Source: Fragilaria crotonensis
Taxonomy: Eukaryota > Bacillariophyta > Fragilariophyceae > Fragilariales > Fragilariaceae
DNA length: 64,000 nt
Direction of reading: 5' to 3'
NCBI GenBank assembly: GCA_022925895.1
Contig: JAKSYS010000218.1
Location: 1 to 64,000 of the forward strand
Under the pieces are notes generated by a model. It was given only the letters and a program-made list of their open reading frames with translations, did not search any database and was not told the DNA's origin. A program made the translations under genes and the position numbers. Numbering within the stretch: position 1 is the first letter of the stretch; the number at the start of each line of letters is the position of its first letter. Shown here one piece after another: positions 44,385 through 54,394 of the stretch.

Positions 44385-45701
44385 ATGATCATGATCGACC
44401 TCGACGTGCGCCTCGAACAGAGCTTTGTTGAAGCTGGGGCTTAATGAAGGGACGAGTTGATCTTGCTATTCGTTTTCGCACTGAAGCTTCCTCTGGAATT
44501 CACCTGGTGTTGGTGGGCGAGAGTAACTTCAATCAAATGTTCGAATCCACCTCGAAGGTGGGGCACAAGATGAACCCCCAAGTTCGATCGAGCCAAATCT
44601 ACCATCATTCAGGCGACTATTCCTGTCAAGTGCTTCTCCGCTGGGTTTGTCGAAACTGGTCGTTACAACTTTCCATTTGAATATCAGTTGCCGGCAACTT
44701 TGCCTTCCACCATGGTCTGCCCCGGCGATGACGGAGGAGGCTGTGAAATCCAGTACAAACTCGTTGCGTGCTTGCCCAAGAATAGCGGAGAGCCAGTGCT
44801 TTCCAAACCGGTCTCAATTTGTGTCGTCGCTGCCTCAACTGAAAAGGAACTTCGTCGTGTCGAAATCCCATTGGAACAGTTCCCGATTAAGCACTGCTGT
44901 CTCATTGATCAGGGGTGTGTGACCTTGGGATGGGAAAGCGACACAACGGTTGGGTCCCCTGGAAGCTCTATCATAATTGGCATCGTGGGAAAGAACGACT
45001 CAGTAGTCCCAATCAGTTATTTAGTGGCGAGTTGGGATGAAGTCGTGACACTTCAATGTAACGGGAAATCAAAAGTGTTCAGTCGCACATTGTCGTCAAC
45101 TGAATCTTATCCAACAGCCACGCTCTGGGAGCCACAAAGCCAACTATCCTCTAGCCGTCGTCGATATTGGAACGGGGACATCGAAAGCATGATGCAAAAT
45201 CGACTAACTCTCAAACTGGTACTTCCGAAAGATGCAAGAGATTCATGTCAAGGGAGCCTTATTACCGTGCAACACACCTTGTCGGTAAAGGCCGTGATTA
45301 GTGAGTGGTGCACGGATTCCCCGGAGTCGTGCATTATGGTCACCGTCCAACGCCAAATCCCCAAGGGATCATCCATACTAGGGAGACCCACTGCTCGGAA
45401 GGCAACTGTGACGTTCGCGGCGACTCCAACAAACTTGTCACAACGGGGGCGTGAGGTCCGACAATGTCCTGTCAAGGCCGAGGCAATCGTCCACGAACCT
45501 GACGCGGGAGAATCGCAGCGTGATACTGGCCATGACACACCGATGGCCAATGCCAAGCTTGTCAAAAATCCTGATGCATGTGCTCTTGTCACGGCTAAAG
45601 ATGCCATGACAAATACCATGCCTTCAAGTAAGCGGGAAAAGACGAAAGACAACGAGCTCAGGCGCTGGAGCTTTGGAAACCGAAAGAAGAAGGCAGCTTA
45701 G
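44385..45701 (+). CDS. Arrestin-like protein, copy 2 (frame-interrupted)
   Basis: Starts near M-I-D-L-D-V-R-L-E-Q-S-F-V-E-A-G (ATG at 44385 or 44391). The frame moves at the GGGG run 44,435-44,438, where one lost G explains the switch to L-M-K-G-R-V-D-L-A-I. Another change lies at about 44,570-44,610. From there Y-N-F-P-F-E-Y-Q-L-P, G-G-G-C-E-I-Q-Y-K-L-V-A-C-L, I-K-H-C-C and P-E-S-C-I-M-V-T-V-Q-R parallel copy 1 almost segment by segment. The tail is different: basic, ending R-K-K-K-A-A, without the helical L-S-P-S-V-R-F region. Same strand, 440 bp downstream of copy 1: a tandem duplication followed by C-terminal divergence. Confidence 0.72.
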
Positions 45702-45993
45702 CAATGACTGGGAAACTACGACGTGACGTCATGGAGTCTGTCCCTGTTTATGAAGTAACGCAAGTAAAGAATGTCCGTTTACAGTTCATGGCTGATACTA
45801 TCACACATCGGCACAGAGTATTCCTGAAGTGAGAGCGTGTAGAAGTGAACTCGATAAGGCATCTAAAATTCTCCTTTACATTCAGTTTACCGCCTCTTTG
45901 GTGGACCTCCTCTGGTCAAACCGCCACTGGTCGCTTTGGATTGAGTCGTTTTGCGCCGGAAGTGCCAGTATCCTTTGGTGGTGGCTTAGACTT

Positions 45994-46700
45994 TCAGGCC
46001 GAGGTAACGGTGTTCAGCTTTCGTTCCAGCGCTTGGATAATCCTATTATCCGGATGGCACTACCGTTCTCGTACTGTGCTATCAAGTTTGGCGTAGTGTT
46101 GATCGAAGCCGCCAAGTCCTTTGTGAAAGTTTCATGGATGTACGTGCCTGAGCAATAGCCTTGGACAATTTCACGTCGACTTTGACAATCCGACCTGCCT
46201 CAGTAGCATCGTCCAATGTTCGGGCCGACATGATCATGCTTTTGTGGGTGTTGGCACCACCTGCTGTTTGTCTGTGTGTCAAATAGTGTTATAATAATAA
46301 AGAGGCAAACGCAAATGTCATTTAGACGGAGACGAGGAACGAAAAAAGTGAGTTAAAAATCGAGTCGTTGAGAATAGGTTATGAGATAGATTTCCAAACC
46401 GACGAAAAACCTCGACGATGACCGTCCGAAGCGTTCCAACGTCGTTCCTCCATTCTTTCACCACAACAACTACATCCTCGTCCTTCATCATTTTTGCACC
46501 CAAAACAGTGTTGAATTCCATCCCGATACAAGGATTCATGTAATTGTTACCGTACCGTTTCTCAGTCGTGACCAAGCCCATGGCCCTGGCCCGTTCCAAT
46601 TCACGTCCCGTCGTTGGAAGGGACATACGCATTCCGCCAGTGCCTCGTCCTGCATTTTGAGTCTCCCAATCTTGTCCGGAGGAAGGGTTTGCTGTGGCAT
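45994..46700 (-). CDS. MBF1: Multiprotein bridging factor 1 (frame-interrupted)
   Basis: MBF1/EDF1 bridges TBP and bZIP activators. The ATG at 46700 reads M-P-Q-Q-T-L-P-P; one base later the family-typical G-Q-D-W-E-T begins. Exon 1 ends V-T-T-E-K-R; a 284-nt intron (46,272-46,555) joins it to Q-T-A-G-G-A-N-T-H-K, then L-D-D-A-T-E-A-G and V-K-L-S-K-A-I-A-Q-A-R. The HTH_3 domain is K-D-L-A-A-S-I-N-T-T-P-N-L-I-A-Q-Y-E-N-G, then I-I-Q-A-L-E-R-K-L. Frame moves lie at GG near 46,669, AAA near 46,116 and T/CC near 46,052. Each equals one lost base, giving 141 aa, the normal MBF1 size. A Lys/Pro tail in a neighbouring frame could extend to 45,916. Three losses in so short and conserved a gene favour consensus error or a dead copy. 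Confidence 0.8.
46272..46555 (-). other. MBF1: Intron of MBF1
   Basis: 284 nt; donor AAACG|GTACGG, acceptor ACACACAG|ACAAAC on the minus strand. It joins T-E-K-R to Q-T-A-G-G in frame. The donor is not a strong consensus, so the exact boundary is moderately certain. Confidence 0.6.
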
Positions 46701-47404
46701 GATTGATTACTTGAGGCTGTCGTGCAGCAGAGTTTGCAATGGATTTGTGAGATCAACAACGTGCAAGGTGAGTTGGTTGTCGCTTTCCTTCTGTTTTTAG
46801 TATAAGTACGTTGGGCCGGGTACGATTGCACTGTAGTATCAGTACACCTTTTTCGGTAGACTGTATTCCCCAGTCCCCTGTCGCGAGGCAGACGACGAGC
46901 TTCAAGATTGTAGTACTGTACCAGTAGTACGTATTTTAGGTATTTTGTGATTATGTGTTTATATGCTGTGTTTGGCAAGAAGATGCGGCCCGCCGAGGCC
47001 CGAGGCCATAGTCGTGTACTGTCGTATGCATAATACTGAGTACTGTAGTAGTTCAAGTACCGGTACACGTACACCAGTGACAGTATTGTCTACCACACCG
47101 ATAAATTCAGTGTGTCATTGTAGGATTGTGCTACTGGTACCAGTACCCTGTCATTGTGAATATTACTTTATGGTACCAGAACAAGTGTTAGCAGCTGTCC
47201 CACGTTGATAGACGAAGCGGAATCAAGCGCGGTTGAAAGGGGCGGTGAGCCTTCGCACTGCGGGTTTGCGACGAAGCTTCTCAACGAAGTCCCATTGTCG
47301 ATTACAAGTGAGCCCAAGTCCTGCAAAAATACTTCACGACGCACGCAACTTATTGAAATAAATGCATATCATAGGGTATTTATAGATGTATCTTCGAGTA
47401 TGAT
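46701..47404. other. Intergenic region
   Basis: About 700 bp with GTAC-rich clusters (46,910-47,110). No gene seen. Confidence 0.4.
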
Positions 47405-48600
47405 CTACCAAATGAAGTTAGTGGGACGCATATCCTGTTTTGTGTCATATACCCCTTCAAAAATCAAGGCAACCGGCTTCTCAACGACCTCATCGCCAAT
47501 CGTCGTCCTAATCATCCCTTGCAACCTTATAATCAAGCGTCCAACCTGTCCTTCCATGGGAACGAATTCAACAGTGGGCGTCAGCTCTTGGGCGGGTGGT
47601 AACAATTGCGGTGGGATGGCAAAATCTTGCTGAACGCTGATATTCCATTGCTTTAAACGGGGTGGATCACCTTCGTCGTCTCCCTTTCGCAAAATGTCAC
47701 TAAGGATTTTTGCCATTCGGGTAGTGACTGTCATGTAGAGTTCCATGTCGGCATCCCATTCCGTGGGCCAAGGTGCAATGCGACTGGTGCCGCTGTCGGA
47801 GCGCACCAACATCCTGCAAAACAACGGAATGCAAAATGAGAATTACGTTTCGTCGTCCCGAGGTGTTGCAACGCCACCCAAAATCCAAACCGTACAAACA
47901 AGACATCCATGGCATGGAAAATTCCCATGTCACTTACCGATCAAAATGGAACGCCCCAAAAACATTTTGAACCGACACTTCGTAGGCTGACTCCTCGCTT
48001 TGCAACCAAGTTTGTGCCACGTAGAGGATATGCTCCACAGTTGCTGGGAACTCCATGGCCCTGGAGGATGTAAATCTTTTGAACATCAGCTTGGGCGCGA
48101 TGTGAGTTCCTGTCGCATCGTTGCCTAAAATTCCGCTTGCCCCGCAGGAGTCGTCGGGCCGCGTCTCCGTCGCTAATCGTGGAGGTGGAGGACGCTGATT
48201 GCTTGCAATAGGTCTTGGGATCCAGGATGGCGGAGGCGAACAGGTGAGGTAGAGTTTCAGGTGGATGTTCGAGAAAGGTGGATCCCATGTAGACTCCATT
48301 GGTGGTGATTGCGGTGGGATAGAAACCTTGCGAAATCACGGGCGGATCTTGATCGAAGGAAGCTTTGAGTTTTTGAAATTGAGCTACGAATACTTTGTCG
48401 CGGTAGGAAAGACCGTTTGTAGTTTCATTTGTAGGGAACTTCGAGTCATCCTTTGTACCGAAGAATCGTGGTGATTGCATTGAATCGAGGGGGAGAACCG
48501 GTGGAAGTTCTCGCTTGAACCGTATTCCAATTTGATTGCGATTCCAACTCCACAGTGACTTTGTCATCGAGCATCGAACTGCTGGCAGTCTGGGCGCCAT
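47405..48600 (-). CDS. Unknown conserved-looking two-exon protein (one frame break)
   Basis: ATG at 48600 (M-A-P-R-L-P-A-V-R). Exon 1 48,600-47,938, intron 47,814-47,937 (124 nt, GTAAGT...GCAG), exon 2 47,813-47,405. The reading moves frame by one within 48,140-48,190, between T-I-S-D-G-D-A-A-R-R and S-G-I-L-G-N-D-A-T-G-T; one extra base, for example in the GGGG of the CCTGCGGGGCAAG segment, explains it and gives 356 aa. The C-terminal half reads Q-T-W-L-Q-S-E-E-S-A-Y-E-V ... E-F-V-P-M-E-G-Q-V-G-R-L-I-I-R-L-Q-G-M and ends R-P-T-N-F-I-W. I do not recognise the family. No membrane span or targeting signal is obvious. Confidence 0.6.
47814..47937 (-). other. Intron of the 47.4-48.6 kb gene
   Basis: 124 nt; donor GATCG|GTAAGTGAC, acceptor TTTTGCAG|GATGTTG. 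Joins F-H-F-D-R to M-L-V-R-S-D-S-G. Confidence 0.8.
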
Positions 48601-49310
48601 TTTTCTACTTCTGCGATTCTCAGCAATGCATCCTCTGCACTAATGTGCTCCGCTGTAAAAAATCACTTTCACTATCGTGACGGTGGAGTTACTTGCACGC
48701 AGTTAAGTTGAATAATCTAGTGCTGAAGTAAGTTGATGCCAGTTCGCATCAAGACTGTGTCTCAGACGAAAATGGAAGAAGAGCACTCTGAGGAGCAATC
48801 AACCCTGATCACAGCACACTAGCGATGTCCACCTTCTGGCTGTTCATGATGCGTGCTCGCCACGGCTGCACGCTCAGTCGTCTTAATGTGTGTGTCGCCT
48901 TTCCGTTATTTGCGGTTACGGGTTCTGTTCGAGAGTACATGCCATTTGTACACGTACAAAACGGGGCTAACGGTACAGTAATCTGATGGCGAGTGCTCGG
49001 AGGACAAGTACCGGTACTCCAAGTACAAGATTACGAAGTTCAAAGGTCTACGTAGGTCTACTATCATAACAGGTACTGGTACTAAGTACCAGGTATGACA
49101 TATGACATACAAGGACACCTTGGAGTACATATGGCACTACCCGTAGTATTGCGTTTTCGTAGCCGCAATTGCACATCGATGAACACTGAACACTGGATGT
49201 CTCTACATTCTACATACTCTCGCTACTTCCTGCCTTCGTACTGAAGTACATATGTTCCGTAGTCGGGTACTACGGTGCCGCCTGAAAATGGCTTCAAGCC
49301 ATTTAAAAAA
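48601..49310. other. Intergenic region
   Basis: No gene seen. GTAC-rich from about 48,940 to 49,270. Confidence 0.4.
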
Positions 49311-49420
49311 GGGGAAATTGCTATTCCACCTGTTATTTTTGCAACAACTTTAAAACACCTCTTTTCTATATAGAAAACAGGTGTTTTTACAAAGATAACA
49401 GGTGTTTGTACAATTTCCCT
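49311..49420. repeat. AT-rich foldback (nested inverted repeats)
   Basis: An outer pair GGGGAAATTG ... CAATTTCCC, a middle pair CACCTGTTATTTTTG ... CAAAGATAACAGGTG, and an inner near-perfect palindrome at 49,352-49,386 centred on CTATATAG. The left arm, in inverted orientation, matches 229-291 at the left edge of the window. Probably a small non-autonomous element or its remnant. Confidence 0.6.
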
Positions 49421-49746
49421 GAAAAACTTTGAGCCACTTTATGGTGTAATTTTCATTACCTCTACAGGAAGGACCCCAATATCCATTGAATTACTACTAC
49501 ACATATGGCAATGATGTTCCATGCCATGTGGAGCTATGTTCCTTTGCTGTGCAGAAGAAAACAAATTTTGGATGACAGTGTGCAGTGTATTGATAATCAC
49601 ATTAGAAGCTGGTGCCTTGCTTGGAAATTTTGCCTCCAATTTTACATTGCATACAACACAAGTACTCTGTCTTGTGATTGCCAGAAATACAGATTCATTT
49701 TTGGTAAATAATTTCGCATGTTGAACCTGTTCACACTGCACTGGAA

Positions 49747-50335
49747 CTCCCTCCACCCAGTATTTATGGCTAAAAAATTTTGGTTCAGGGTTCACATTGA
49801 TTGTCTTTCAGTCATTTCACCATAGGCTGCTGCTTTATTTTCATGCATTGTTGACAAGCCCTTTGTTGTCTCAACCGATACAATTTAGAGAAATTCCACT
49901 TACAATGTGGTGCAGGTTTAACTTTTTGAATAATTGCATCTCCTTTTCTCAAGCTCTTTTTATAATTAAACCGTTTGTCCGTTATCTTTCATAAGTGCAA
50001 GACATTTATATTTTGCGCATTTATGTTATGCTTAGACTTTGCCATACAGACCTTCAACTTTGTTCTTCCCCCGCAGTTAAGCATGAACATACTGCATAAC
50101 TCCCAAGTCAAGGCACCTTAAATTATACTAATTTGTGAAGAGATGCTAAATGGGGGTCTGGAGCTGAAGAGTCCCACTTTCATTACTGTTCTTCATAATT
50201 TGGAATTTCAACACTTTTGAACTCCCAAATGAACATTCAAAGTTTGTTTTATTGTGGACAAAACAAATCTGATGACGTTTTGGTGAAGTACCAGATTTTT
50301 CTCTATTCATCCTTGTTTTTAGACGGACGAGGGAG
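49747..50335. mobile_element. Diverged older copy of the Stowaway-like MITE
   Basis: The left end CTCCCTCCACCC and right end GGACGAGGGAG are worn versions of the terminal inverted repeats at 51,049-51,808. Internal stretches align: GTCTTTCAGTCATTT, TCTCAACCGA, TTAGAGAAATT and GATGACGTTTTGGTGAAGTACCAG. About 589 bp. It has no coding capacity. Its AT content is higher than in the younger copy. Confidence 0.6.
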
Positions 50336-51048
50336 AACGCGGTACCTCCCAATACCAATGCACTGCATACAATCAGTGTAGCAGTACCTTGGAATGGGGT
50401 GAAATTTTTGTCAAATGATTATTCAACCAATGAACATTAAAAACTGTAAGAGTATATATAAATCAATAAATTATTTTGAGCCACTAAAACAAAAATGCCG
50501 CTTCCAAAATCATCAACAACTTAATCAATTCTTCCTCCAGTACATGAATGATTTAAACTTATGGTGCCTCAAAGCATTATCGAACTACATTACATTGGAT
50601 TAAATTGGATTCAACAACCTTCATTGTGATAAATGTTAAGTCCAACATGATATTTTTTTGTGGCTCGAAGCCATTTGTAGGCTGTTATGTGGTACTACCT
50701 ACTACTACCCTTAGGAAGCCGGAAGCGATTGTGCGGCACAATGTATGGCACAATTCGTGCCTTTTTTGCATTCAACATCATAAACGCAAGAAGCACTCCA
50801 GTGTATGGTGAAGTCGCACGCGGAAGGACTATAGTACTGTAGGACTGTAGTTAGTATAGGAGTTAAGTTCGGGAAAAAATCCGTGTGTTCGAAGTTCGAA
50901 TCACAGACGGAGAGAGGAGAGGCGGATTTCAAGGAGGACGGAGGACCCTCGGCTCCGAGCTCGGGGCACGAACTCGAATCAAAGATCATGCGTTGTGGAC
51001 GCTACTGTACCATCTATTACCGGTAGGCATATCCAGTACTACAATGTA
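50336..51048. other. AT-rich spacer between the two MITE copies
   Basis: No gene seen. A phrase G-G-C-T-x-x-A-A-G-C-C-A-T-T-T occurs both here (about 50,661) and at about 49,290, another sign of repeat debris. Confidence 0.35.
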
Positions 51049-51808
51049 CTCCCTCCGTCCGGATATAGCAGTCCCAACTAATATTTTAAAGGGGTTCCCA
51101 TCCGGTGTCTTTCAGTCATTTGGACGTAGGCTTTTGGTATCTTTCTACACGTTGGCGAGGCATGCGCTCTCTCAACCGACGCTACTTAGAGAAATTTCCG
51201 CATTGTGACAAAAAATTCCGCATAATTTGCATTCCATACGTCATGTTGAATGAAACACATGGAAACGGAACAGTATTCAAAGTAATGGCCACTAATAGTT
51301 ACATAAAGTTTTGAATGAGCCTTGTATGAGAAAAGTGTCCTTGCAATTAAGGACGATTTTTAATTAATCAAATCCGTTAGTTTTTCTATATGGTGCGATA
51401 TTGATTTAGTAAGCACATAAAGGGGTGAACAATGACCGTTAATGACTTCATGCAAAACTACCGTCAGTACTGCAACCTTTCAGGTATCACAGCGTTCTGT
51501 AAACGATTTTTTTTGTTTAGCCCCCAGTACGTTTTGTGTTCGTCATGTATAGTTGAAAAAGTCGTAACGGAAGCTTTGGGACCGGGGAGGTCATCTGCGC
51601 GAGTTAAAGCCTTAAGAAAAATTTATTTCGAAAATTGCGACCTGAAAACTCAATTTTGAACATTCAGATCGAAACGCATGCATTTGATGTTATACATAGA
51701 TCTATAGTGTTCATTTAGAGCAATGCAAATGACATGACGTTTCGGTGAAATGCCAGAATTTTCTCGACTGAAAGTTTAAGTGGGACTACTATATTCGGAC
51801 GGAGGGAG
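51049..51808. mobile_element. Stowaway-like MITE (Tc1/mariner-type), TA target duplication
   Basis: 760 bp flanked by TA dinucleotides (51,047-51,048 and 51,809-51,810). Terminal inverted repeats of about 28 bp begin CTCCCTCCGTCCGGATATAG on the left and, reverse-complemented, CTCCCTCCGTCCGAATATAG on the right. The CTCCCTCCGT start plus TA duplication is the hallmark of Stowaway MITEs of the Tc1/mariner superfamily, best known from plants. There is no transposase frame, so it would need a partner element in trans. Confidence 0.85.
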
Positions 51809-52069
51809 TACTATCCGGTACTACTAGTAATCGGAATGCAACGTACAAGTACTCCACTGGTACGACAAAAGTACTCGACCCAATGACAAATCCGGATCTT
51901 TTTTTGCCGAACGCTGTGTGTGGGTGTGTCGGGGTTAGGGCGGACGAGTCAATTTATCACGATCGTCGACTTGCCCTATGCATACACCCTCTATTCCGAG
52001 AACAGCCCATGAACGTACCAGTTCCAGCGCTTCCGCCCCATACTTCTACGTTGTCCAACACCCAACACC

Positions 52070-52720
52070 ATGTCTGAACCTTCTGCCAGCAAAAAAGCCA
52101 AGACCTCATCTCCTCACGACCTCTACTTTGAAGAGCAGAAGGCATTTATGAAAGCAAATGCTTTGGTGGGAGCTATTGTCGTCATGGGAATGGAGGACAT
52201 TCTAGAGGACGATGAATTTGATGATGATGACGACGACGAAGACGACTTTGACGCTTCGAAGTACACGGCCGAACAAATGGCGAGACTTCGTTTCATCATG
52301 GTCACCAAGAAACGAGATGCTGCCATGAAGCGCTACCGCCTCAAGTTGCTCGGTGAACAAGATGGGAAGCGGGGCATGATGTTTGACACATCTTTCTCCT
52401 ACGTTGTCTTTGATGAACACTTTTGCTTCGAGAGCGACTACAAGAAGGTAAAGAATTTGGCCGACAAATTTGATATGCTATTTGCTTTTACGGATACTGT
52501 GAAAACGTATGATGTGTGGTTGCACGACAACGAAGATGGTGAGGCGATGCTCTCGATGATCGACGGATTGGCCGAATCGTGGAAGGATCTTCTCCAGAAG
52601 ACCGATGCGGAACTCGGTATTGATACCGAGTATACTCGTCCTGGAGTGATGGCGTTTCTCGAACAGTTTGAGACGCTGGTGACAGCCAATGAAGATGTTA
52701 CGGAGTTCAACTATCAGTAA
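52070..52720 (+). CDS. Acidic soluble protein, unknown family
   Basis: An intact 216-aa protein. ATG at 52070; the N-terminus S-E-P-S-A-S-K-K-A-K-T is a possible nuclear signal. A strongly acidic run at about residues 46-60 (D-D-E-F-D-D-D-D-D-D-E-D-D-F) is followed by a helical part with M-V-T-K-K-R-D-A-A-M-K-R-Y-R-L-K-L and F-S-Y-V-V-F-D-E-H-F. No membrane span and no known domain. Acidic chaperone-like or chromatin roles are conceivable but unsupported. Confidence 0.65.
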   Translation: MSEPSASKKAKTSSPHDLYFEEQKAFMKANALVGAIVVMGMEDILEDDEFDDDDDDEDDFDASKYTAEQMARLRFIMVTKKRDAAMKRYRLKLLGEQDGKRGMMFDTSFSYVVFDEHFCFESDYKKVKNLADKFDMLFAFTDTVKTYDVWLHDNEDGEAMLSMIDGLAESWKDLLQKTDAELGIDTEYTRPGVMAFLEQFETLVTANEDVTEFNYQ

Positions 52721-52918
52721 GTGTGTATTAGACTGGAGTTATCGGACAAGCATCAGCGGCAGAATTGAGGGTCACAAATTGTGAATGAGAGGGGAGCCGC
52801 GGCCGATATTTCACGACGTTGATGCAAGCCACATGGCATGGGATTGAGTTGAGAGATTGCACAAAACTATAATTAAGTGCCGACTTGAAGCAATCCTCTT
52901 TCAGAACATTTTCTGTTT

Positions 52919-53860
52919 CTATGCAGCTGTAGTTCTAATCACGCTGTCCGGGTTAAAAGGACTCACATCCATGTCCAAACTCGCGCGGTTTGCTAGTGTG
53001 CGAATGTACATCATCGCTGTCATGTGATCCTCATCGCTGATACCAGCGGCCTGTAGGAGAGTTTTGGTACCATTGATTTGAGCCTCGGTAATCATTTGCT
53101 TAGCGGTCGAGTTGGCTCGAGACGTCAACAGGCTAGCTTCTGCATTCGCTGTGCGAAGTACGTTGTCCGACTCCAGCATGATACTATTCGCTTCAACGGC
53201 AGTCTGCTCACGTTCGATCTGAGCGCGTTGAAGGAACGCTTCCTTGTCGTTGCTTTCGCTTTGGACCCGACTATCCAACTGCTTGTTGGCGACCGAGTCG
53301 AGGATACTAATTCCACCCATATGGAACTGATCGAGGGTGCAGTGCACGGATGGTTGAGTCTCCCAGCGTTTCTGAACAGCATCGCGAAAACGCTGTTCGA
53401 CACGTCTGCGCTCTTGGAAGTACTCATTGAAGGAAATATAGATGGCTTCGTTCTTGATAGCATCCGTAGCTCTCGAAACAATCACGCTGCGGTAGGATGA
53501 AGCAAGATCTTTGTGCACATCACTAATTTCTTCTTGCTTGAGGAAAAAAGTGAAGTCAATATCAATATTGAACACGAGACCCACGGTTTCGTTATTGTCA
53601 CCGGACGAAAACACGGTGAGGTCTTCAAGTCTTTCATGATGAGCATCGGCTTGATAGGTGAGAAAACCTTTGGTGACGCCCAACGTGTAACGCCCTCGCG
53701 TGTAGACTTGACTACTGTCGACGGTGCCTGTGGTCTTGTCGCGGACCAGGGCATACTCATAGTACTCGACGTACGAGAAAGCCAATGGAACGAGAATTAC
53801 GGTCAGGAGAATGCCCACGATGAGTAGGCAGATTAAGGAGTTCCTGAGTTTCGGGTCCAT
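52919..53860 (-). CDS. SPFH/Band 7 membrane protein, copy A
   Basis: A 313-aa protein from the ATG at 53860 (M-D-P-K-L-R-N), chosen because a membrane span follows at once (about residues 9-31, L-I-C-L-L-I-V-G-I-L-L-T-V). Then E-Y-Y-E-Y-A-L-V-R-D, a prohibitin/stomatin-type SPFH fold, and a long Ala/Glu/Gln-rich coiled coil (R-A-Q-I-E-R-E-Q-T-A-V-E-A-N-S) as in flotillin and prohibitin relatives. Such proteins oligomerise into membrane microdomain scaffolds. Divergent to copy B, from which it is separated by a duplicated intergenic segment. Intact. Confidence 0.8.
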   Translation of the reverse strand: MDPKLRNSLICLLIVGILLTVILVPLAFSYVEYYEYALVRDKTTGTVDSSQVYTRGRYTLGVTKGFLTYQADAHHERLEDLTVFSSGDNNETVGLVFNIDIDFTFFLKQEEISDVHKDLASSYRSVIVSRATDAIKNEAIYISFNEYFQERRRVEQRFRDAVQKRWETQPSVHCTLDQFHMGGISILDSVANKQLDSRVQSESNDKEAFLQRAQIEREQTAVEANSIMLESDNVLRTANAEASLLTSRANSTAKQMITEAQINGTKTLLQAAGISDEDHMTAMMYIRTLANRASLDMDVSPFNPDSVIRTTAA

Positions 53861-53918
53861 GATGTTGACAGCTGTTGGGATCAAAGTCTGCAAAAGAGTG
53901 AGATGAGGTGGTCCACCA

Positions 53919-54326
53919 TTAGTCGGGAGTCGGGAGATGACACACGCTAACCAAACCAAAGTAAGCACGACTGAGTTTTCAGTCAGGCCTGTCAGGCCGA
54001 ACACGAACAAGTCCTGGTATGCGATTTGCACAGCAGATACGAAAACCAGGTTCAAGGTATAGTATCCTCATACGGATAGAGCTGCGTTACTACGTCCATT
54101 CTATTTCTTGTAGAACTACCGGTAGATTCATTAGTCGGGAGTCGGGAGTCGGGAGTTCTGACACACGCTAACCAAACCAACGTAAGCACGACTGAGTTTT
54201 CAGTCAGGCCTGTCAGGCAGAACACGAACACGTTCTAGTATGCGATTTGCACAGCAGATACGAAAACCAGGTTCAAGGTATCCTCTTACGGGTAGAGCTG
54301 CGTTGCTACGTCCACTCTATTTCTTC
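53919..54326. repeat. Duplicated ~195-bp segment between two divergent SPFH genes
   Basis: Copies at 53,919-54,109 and 54,131-54,326 share long exact stretches (for example GACTGAGTTTTCAGTCAGGC and TATGCGATTTGCACAGCAGA) with scattered changes. Each contains the palindrome GACTGAGTTTTCAGTC and a GTCGGGAGTCGGGAG microrepeat whose number differs between copies. The block sits where both promoters should lie, so each gene may use one copy. Confidence 0.85.
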
Positions 54327-54394
54327 TGGGTCGTGGCAACACGTCTAGAACTAGATTCCATATCTCGACGTCAGACTGCTCACTTTTCGCTACC

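Noticed and set aside
46601-47074. 157-codon minus-strand frame upstream of MBF1
   Set aside because: It overlaps MBF1 exon 1 in the wrong frame; its 5' part is GTAC-rich intergenic DNA.
50860-50940. Possible tRNA or tRNA-derived SINE (a GTTCGAATC word at 50,896)
   Set aside because: No acceptor stem, anticodon arm or matching A box can be formed.
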